From OMII01 sp947467385 (lineage in GTDB: Bacteria; Bdellovibrionota_C; UBA2361; OMII01), in assembly GCA_044360075.1 (NCBI GenBank), contig JBIKLA010000005.1:85955-149954 (forward strand): DNA of 64,000 nt, read 5' to 3'. Position numbers and translations under genes: made by a program. The notes beneath the pieces were generated by a model that had not been told where the DNA came from, did not search any database, and saw nothing but the letters and a program-made list of their open reading frames with translations. Below, in pieces: positions 59,967 to 64,000 of this stretch (positions are counted from its first letter, which is position 1; the number at the start of each line of letters is the position of its first letter).

Positions 59967-61478
59967 CTATTCCTCAACCCGAGGGAAGAGCTTTTCGACG
60001 GCTGCTAGGCCCTTGTCAACGCCCATGCTCCAAGCAGAGCCGACCTCCTGGGTAGTTTTCTGGAAGTTCTGGCCATCAATACGGGTGCTCTCGTTATCGC
60101 TTACCTGCATCTGTGCGAGGCACTGGTTGATCTCCTCGAGGGTCTTTAGGATCGATTCAGCCGAGTCGAGCTTAAGTTTTGGAGGCTGCAGGCCGGCCTG
60201 GGAGATCGACCGATTGATCTGGTAGAGAAAGTATTTCATGCGCTTGCCTGCCTCAGTGATCTCGGGTGAGACGGTGCTGACGACTTTAGGGGGCTCGGGG
60301 GCAGATGGAGATGGATCGGTTACGACGGGCTTCTTTTTTGGGGTCCAGTCGAGAGGGGGTTGTTTGGAGGAGTCGGTGCCCAGCACGTAGGCGATCCGCT
60401 GATCAAACCCTCTTGCCGCGTACTCTTTGTCCTCGGGCCACTCCCTCTTCAGCTGCTGAAGAGGAACAGCTAGCGTGACCTTACCCGCAATCATCGGGGA
60501 CATTTCAGCCAGAGCTTGAATGCATTGGTCGATAGACTCCCTCATGGATTCAGGAGTGAAGTTCTCGTCAGTGGGGTCGAACACTTTAGGCTGCAAGCCC
60601 CTTGGGGTGACCTGCTTTAGGTAATCGGCGATGAAGATGACGTTGTGGTGGACAAGGGTCAAAGCTGGTCTGTCGCGCTCTTTCTCTATTTCAGCCTTTT
60701 TCTGCTCTGCGGTTTTAGAATCTTGGGGCTGTGTGGTGGTTTCGGGTTTGATCGGGGATAAGGGATCGTTATTGGCCCCGGCTGGCGCGCTCTTTTCGGT
60801 GGAGGGAGCAGTCTCCTTGGCTCCCGACGTTGCGTTCGGAGGTTTTGCCTCGGAGCTTTTTGAAGCTCCAGGTGCTAAATCTTTTGATGGCGTTTTTTCC
60901 GCCGAGGTGCCGAGCACCTCGTTTTTCTTGGAGGGCTTTGACAGGTCTTCCCCCAACGAAGAACCACGAATTGCCCCATTGTCGACAATTGGGAGCGCCT
61001 CAATATGTTTTCCCATGCCATCACTTTTTTCGGTGGCACTTGTTTTGGGTGTCTTGTCAGTGCCGACGGCACCTGTGTCATTTTTCTTGTTGGCGGCGAC
61101 CGTCTTTCCGGGCTTTACCTCGACGGGTGTAGGTCTGTCCTTCCCGGACGTCACCTCCCAAAAAGCCACTCCACTCAAGCCAGTCAGCAGAGCGGCAGAA
61201 GCGCCCCAAGAGACGAGGCGACGGGACCCTTCCGGGTGCCCTGCGGGGCGACCTCCCTTAAGCGCGTTCAGCGCGGAGCGTGCCTGATCCCGCAAGCTAT
61301 CTCCAGGCAGGCCTGGCTGGGGCGCTGCGGAGTTTTGCTGCTGAGTTTGCAACCGGAGATCCGGGGAAAAAGAGCCAGCGAGAGACGAGCCAGTAGTGAG
61401 TAAGAGCTCACTCGGCAATGGGTTCGGAGTCGGAAGTTTGCCCGGGCTTGTGTTGTTCGCCGGGGTAGTCGGGGGCAT
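59967..61478 (-). CDS. Membrane-anchored protein with disordered linker, function unknown
   Basis: The 503-residue protein has a Pro/Ser/Gln-rich cytoplasmic N-terminus of about 85 residues and one membrane segment near 88-107 (LVSWGASAALLTGLSGVAFW). A long Lys/Thr/Ser/Pro linker (110-265) follows, then two helical C-terminal segments (VHHNVIFIADYLKQVTPRGL and AGKRMKYFLYQINRSISQAG) that resemble each other in their Gly-Leu-Gln-Pro-hydrophobic core. GAGGGAG is the ribosome site. No family is recognised. The layout suggests a periplasm-spanning or envelope-linking protein. Confidence 0.7.
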   Translation of the reverse strand: MPPTTPANNTSPGKLPTPNPLPSELLLTTGSSLAGSFSPDLRLQTQQQNSAAPQPGLPGDSLRDQARSALNALKGGRPAGHPEGSRRLVSWGASAALLTGLSGVAFWEVTSGKDRPTPVEVKPGKTVAANKKNDTGAVGTDKTPKTSATEKSDGMGKHIEALPIVDNGAIRGSSLGEDLSKPSKKNEVLGTSAEKTPSKDLAPGASKSSEAKPPNATSGAKETAPSTEKSAPAGANNDPLSPIKPETTTQPQDSKTAEQKKAEIEKERDRPALTLVHHNVIFIADYLKQVTPRGLQPKVFDPTDENFTPESMRESIDQCIQALAEMSPMIAGKVTLAVPLQQLKREWPEDKEYAARGFDQRIAYVLGTDSSKQPPLDWTPKKKPVVTDPSPSAPEPPKVVSTVSPEITEAGKRMKYFLYQINRSISQAGLQPPKLKLDSAESILKTLEEINQCLAQMQVSDNESTRIDGQNFQKTTQEVGSAWSMGVDKGLAAVEKLFPRVEE

Positions 61479-61940
61479 GGAAAATCTCCCTCTGAGAGTG
61501 TTCGTCCTAGATTATGCATCAGGGATTGGCGGATGTTGAGTAACGAGGTGCTTTTTTGGCTTGTGCGGAAAGGTGGATGCGGGCTTGTTGAGCGTTTGGG
61601 GTTGCAGGTGTCCGATCCTGTTTCTCTCGGGAAGGCTTTCCGCCCCTGTGCTCCGCCCCTGTACCGGGGGTACTCCACGGCCCACCCGAGCGCCTCTCGT
61701 TCCCCGGCCCTGTACCGGGGGTACATCAGTCCTCTCACTGCGCGTCCGCACTGCATCCCCGCCTCGATGCATGAACCACGTGCATTGATATAAGACGTCA
61801 CTTGCAGAGGGGGACGAGAAAATGGTCGTCAGAGGCGCAAAAAGGCAGGGACAGCTTGCCCTGGAGAGCCCCTGATGCAAACGACATACAGAGCGGCGCG
61901 CTCACTGAGCTCCGCGGAGCAAAGATATTGTCGGTACGGA
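61479..61940. other. Non-coding region downstream of the RAYT gene
   Basis: This 460-base stretch lies between the start of the membrane-anchored gene and the end of the transposase. It contains a pair of REP hairpins at 61661 and 61712 (listed separately). Short frames on both strands cross the hairpins and are not credible genes. Confidence 0.55.
61661..61724 (-). repeat. REP pair, core read on minus strand, 3' side of RAYT
   Basis: Two exact 13-base cores GTACCGGGGGTAC at 61661-61673 and 61712-61724 are the reverse complement of GTACCCCCGGTAC. Both are preceded by CCCT. On the minus strand each folds as GTACC-CCC-GGTAC, a 5-bp stem with a CCC loop. They lie about 220 and 280 bases after the transposase stop codon. 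Confidence 0.85.
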
Positions 61941-62915
61941 TTAGCCAACAAGTACGTTGGCTAGCTTCGGCATTGATGGAGGATGGAGACCCGGCGGATA
62001 CCTCAGTGAGGTATATCCCGCGCGCCACTGGCGCCGAATCTCTCGGGCTTGGCGCATAAGCTTCTTGAAAAATGTGATGAACTGAATTCTCAGGCCTCGC
62101 TTTTCTGAAAGGCAGCACGTCTTCATGCCCTTCCGCTTAGGGCGATAAAGGGTGTCGATCGGCCGAGCCATAAGACGCTCCCGGCCCACAACCGTTTTTC
62201 CTAGCTTTTCTCGCTTGCGTGCAGCTCGTTGCTCGAGCGTTCGCACTCGCTGAATGAGCCGCTCGTTGATCCTTCGCTGCGACTCTGCATCTCGAAAGCC
62301 AAACGCTTCCATCCAAGCGTTTGGGTGCAAGGTGAATGTCTGAACCTCGCGCGCGTCGGCGAGAAGCCGCGCGGCTTCGTCCGAGTACCCTTTTAGGTTG
62401 TGAGCATTTTTGGGCAATTCGCGAAATTGCGGTCGGTGAAGCCTCTTCCACAGGGCAGATGTCTGTCCGCCGCAGAACATCTCCCACGACGAAAATCCGG
62501 GATATCTGTCGATTGAGGTTTCAAGGTTGTCTTTGGCTGGGTTCGCGTAGAGGTAGGCGATTGCAGAGAGTGCTCGCATGGGAGTTAAGACGACGGGGCT
62601 GTCATACCCCTCGCACCAAACGGTTCTCTTGGTCCTCCCGAGCACCCTGTTTAGCATGTGTGCTGACTCAACCTTGAAGTTTCGGATAAACCCCGGCACA
62701 TCGTCAGGGTTTTCTACGACAAAGATCATGTGGACGTGGTTCGCCTCGGCCAGGAAATGCGAGATCGTTACGGGGCAGAGCGAAACAGCCCGCGCCAGGC
62801 AGCTCTGAAGCGTTACGAGGCAGAGAGGGTTGCTCTGAAAGAGGAGCCCTTCCTCCAAGCTAAAGGTACAGAAGAGCACGCTGCCGTGCGGATGGTATTT
62901 CATCGGTTTTGCCAC
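61941..62915 (-). CDS. REP-associated tyrosine transposase (RAYT, Y1/IS200-like)
   Basis: This 324-residue protein is a single-domain Y1-type HUH enzyme. The metal-binding HUH motif is in NHVHMIFVVENP, and the Tyr-x3-Asn-Pro motif is in AIAYLYANPAKDN, as in RAYT proteins that act on bacterial REP sequences. The C-terminus is basic and helical (RTLEQRAARKREKL). The start is a GTG at 62915 or an ATG four codons later. Direct flanking by REP hairpins in mirror orientation supports the RAYT identity. It probably spreads or maintains REP copies in the genome, acting in trans; it does not carry IS-type ends. Confidence 0.87.
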   Translation of the reverse strand: MAKPMKYHPHGSVLFCTFSLEEGLLFQSNPLCLVTLQSCLARAVSLCPVTISHFLAEANHVHMIFVVENPDDVPGFIRNFKVESAHMLNRVLGRTKRTVWCEGYDSPVVLTPMRALSAIAYLYANPAKDNLETSIDRYPGFSSWEMFCGGQTSALWKRLHRPQFRELPKNAHNLKGYSDEAARLLADAREVQTFTLHPNAWMEAFGFRDAESQRRINERLIQRVRTLEQRAARKREKLGKTVVGRERLMARPIDTLYRPKRKGMKTCCLSEKRGLRIQFITFFKKLMRQAREIRRQWRAGYTSLRYPPGLHPPSMPKLANVLVG

Positions 62916-62960
62916 GAACTCTTGTTCGCGAGGTCAGCTGCAGAAGTTGTCCCTCGGCAT

Positions 62961-63005
62961 GTACCCTCGGTACATTTTGAACCGGACGTTGAGTACCCCC
63001 GGTAC
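62961..63005 (+). repeat. REP pair, core on plus strand, 5' side of RAYT
   Basis: GTACCCTCGGTAC at 62961-62973 (one loop change) and GTACCCCCGGTAC at 62993-63005 lie 46 to 90 bases before the transposase start codon. Their orientation mirrors the pair on the other side of the gene, so the gene is bracketed symmetrically. Confidence 0.85.
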
Positions 63006-63030
63006 AGTTAGGGGCGGTACAGTTAGGGGC
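63001..63030 (+). repeat. Two tandem copies of a 15-base unit at a REP edge
   Basis: GGTACAGTTAGGGGC is repeated exactly at 63001-63015 and 63016-63030. The second copy contains the stop codon (63023-63025) of the minus-strand secreted protein gene, so the duplication sets the end of that gene's coding sequence. Confidence 0.85.
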
Positions 63031-63814
63031 GTTTGGAGGGGAAGAGCTTTTGTTGGAGGGTGGGGTGGAAGAAGCCACGGCCGGCCGGGTCTTTTGAGTA
63101 GTTCTTTAGTGCATTTAGCCCGATGTCTTCATAGTCCGCCGTCGTGGTCTTACGGATTCGGTAGGGAAGGCACGGGACGCCGTATATCTCCATGCGTAGG
63201 AGCTGCCCCTCGGTCAGCGGGGTATCGTACGGGATTAAGTGTACGCCTGGGCCGAAATACTCCTCAGAGTCGAGCGGAACCAGATCTCGAGCGATGAAGA
63301 TGTAGTCGTAGAGGAGGCTCTCATTTTGGTCGATCGCGTAGGTATCATCACGAATGGTCTCGCTTTTCTCGCATCGCACGGGCTTGGGGTACGGAGTAAA
63401 CGTGGGCTCCGGCGTATAGGTTGGAGTAGGGGGAGCTGGCGTGTCGGTGGGAACAGGCTTAAGCACGACCTCTTCCGGCTTTGGAAAGGGGATCCCGTTC
63501 TTTCCCTTTAAGTGAGATAGGTACGGTATCGGGGTGCCTCGATACTTATTAACCTGAGCCTCCTCGTACCACTGAGCTTCTTTTGACAGGTCGCTCTCCT
63601 TCTTGTCGTACTGAGGCACAAGCGAATCGACGCTTCCGGGCGCAGGGGTAGGTGTTGGCGGAAGCTGCTTTTTAACCTCGTTGATCGCCTTAAGTATCTC
63701 CTCGGTGGACGTCTGACCCGTAGCCCTCTCCGGAGCGAGGATAACCGCAAAGCAGAGAGCTGTTAGAGCTAGGAGTCCATAAGCAGCTTTGTGAAGGTGA
63801 AGGCGCGGAGTCAT
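63023..63814 (-). CDS. Secreted Pro/Thr-rich protein
   Basis: The 263-residue product has a signal peptide (AAYGLLALTALCFAVILAP), Pro/Thr-rich spacers (PPTPTPAPGSVDS and PTDTPAPPTPTYTPEPTFTP), and a C-terminal domain of about 120 residues containing two Cys residues (VRCEKSETIRDD and GVPCLPYRIRK). No family is recognised. REP hairpins lie just past both ends of the gene. It resembles the secreted protein at 36593 in combining a small domain with a Thr-Pro segment. Confidence 0.7.
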   Translation of the reverse strand: MTPRLHLHKAAYGLLALTALCFAVILAPERATGQTSTEEILKAINEVKKQLPPTPTPAPGSVDSLVPQYDKKESDLSKEAQWYEEAQVNKYRGTPIPYLSHLKGKNGIPFPKPEEVVLKPVPTDTPAPPTPTYTPEPTFTPYPKPVRCEKSETIRDDTYAIDQNESLLYDYIFIARDLVPLDSEEYFGPGVHLIPYDTPLTEGQLLRMEIYGVPCLPYRIRKTTTADYEDIGLNALKNYSKDPAGRGFFHPTLQQKLFPSKRP

Positions 63815-63858
63815 ACCCTAAAATCCTTCAAGACCTCCTTGCCGCGCAATCCCTTTGA

Positions 63859-63992
63859 GTACCCCCGGTACAGCGGGAAACAGCGGGAAGAGGGAGGGGG
63901 CGGGGGCAGCCGGAGGGGAGTACCCCCGGTACATGCGGGAGGTATGAGTACCCCCGGTACAGGGAAGTAGTACAGGGAAGTACCCCCGGTAC
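63859..63992 (+). repeat. Array of four REP hairpins at the right window edge
   Basis: Exact GTACCCCCGGTAC cores lie at 63859-63871, 63920-63932, 63948-63960 and 63980-63992, all in plus orientation, with surrounding GAG and AGGGA or ATGCGGGA. The spacing is 61, 28 and 32 bases. The array probably continues outside the window. It lies upstream of the secreted protein gene start. Confidence 0.88.
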
Positions 63993-64000
63993 AGGGAGGG

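Noticed and set aside
61941..62915. A complete IS200/IS605 element
   Set aside because: There is no TnpB gene and no typical left or right element ends; the flanking sequences are REPs in mirror orientation, which fits a RAYT.

Overview
The window is a GC-rich bacterial chromosome segment, densely coded on both strands, with no rRNA, tRNA or phage module that I could recognise. The gene set points to a Gram-negative bacterium with lipopolysaccharide and a MinCDE division system. It includes an LpxL/HtrB-type acyltransferase, a LapA/LapB-like protein, several lipoproteins or secreted proteins with Pro-Thr stalks, an RpoE-like sigma factor, single-chain GcvP, and the rplU-rpmA-obgE block. The mixture resembles lineages once grouped as deltaproteobacteria (Myxococcota, Bdellovibrionota, SAR324 and similar), but I cannot place it more exactly from sequence alone.

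Layout. 0.3-7.9 kb (minus strand): minC-minD-minE, a broken gene, then lapAB-like, gpmI, comF and mazG. 8.5-13.3 kb (plus): pgpA, a lipoprotein metallopeptidase, pyrF and an RNase II/R exonuclease. 13.3-19.2 kb: a secreted protein with ten Asp-rich repeats, an array of short palindromic repeats, and an SF2 helicase with a large uncharacterised C-terminal region. 19.2-27.9 kb (minus): glycosyltransferase-TPR, TPR plus double methyltransferase, ABC exporter and hybrid histidine kinase, all in one direction. 28-38.5 kb: phosphoribosyltransferase, ECF sigma factor with a probable anti-sigma and a secreted protein, a five-repeat protein of unknown function, polA, a zinc-finger anti-sigma-like protein and an OmpR-type regulator. 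38.8-40.7 kb: rplU-rpmA-obgE. 40.7-52.5 kb: envelope sugar and lipid genes (GT2, polysaccharide deacetylase, GT4, LpxL-like, GT-C-like, DegT aminotransferase, Gfo/Idh/MocA dehydrogenase). These are interrupted by a 2.8 kb segment with a deaminase and a DEAD-box helicase, which lies between the acyltransferase and a decayed copy of its 3' end. 52.7-59.9 kb: MaoC hydratase, alanine dehydrogenase, and a folD-gcvT-gcvH-gcvP one-carbon operon. 60-64 kb: a membrane-anchored unknown protein, a REP-associated tyrosine transposase (RAYT) bracketed by REP hairpins, and a Pro/Thr-rich secreted protein.

The most unusual content is a pair of related REP families. One (core GTAGCCCGGCTAC) forms a nine-copy array in front of the helicase. 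The other (core GTACCCCCGGTAC) brackets the RAYT gene in mirror orientation and runs off the right edge of the window. Both have the same hairpin plan, a 5-bp stem and 3-nt loop. They differ at one stem pair by a compensating G-C to C-G exchange, so structure appears to be conserved while sequence diverges. Other points of interest are the helicase C-terminus with repeated Tyr-Ser-Pro motifs, a five-repeat protein, a LapA-LapB-like fusion, and the GT/methyltransferase/ABC/kinase gene train.

All assignments come from reading translations and nucleotide patterns by eye. No database search, structure prediction or alignment program was run. Residue positions and identities are approximate unless stated as counted.
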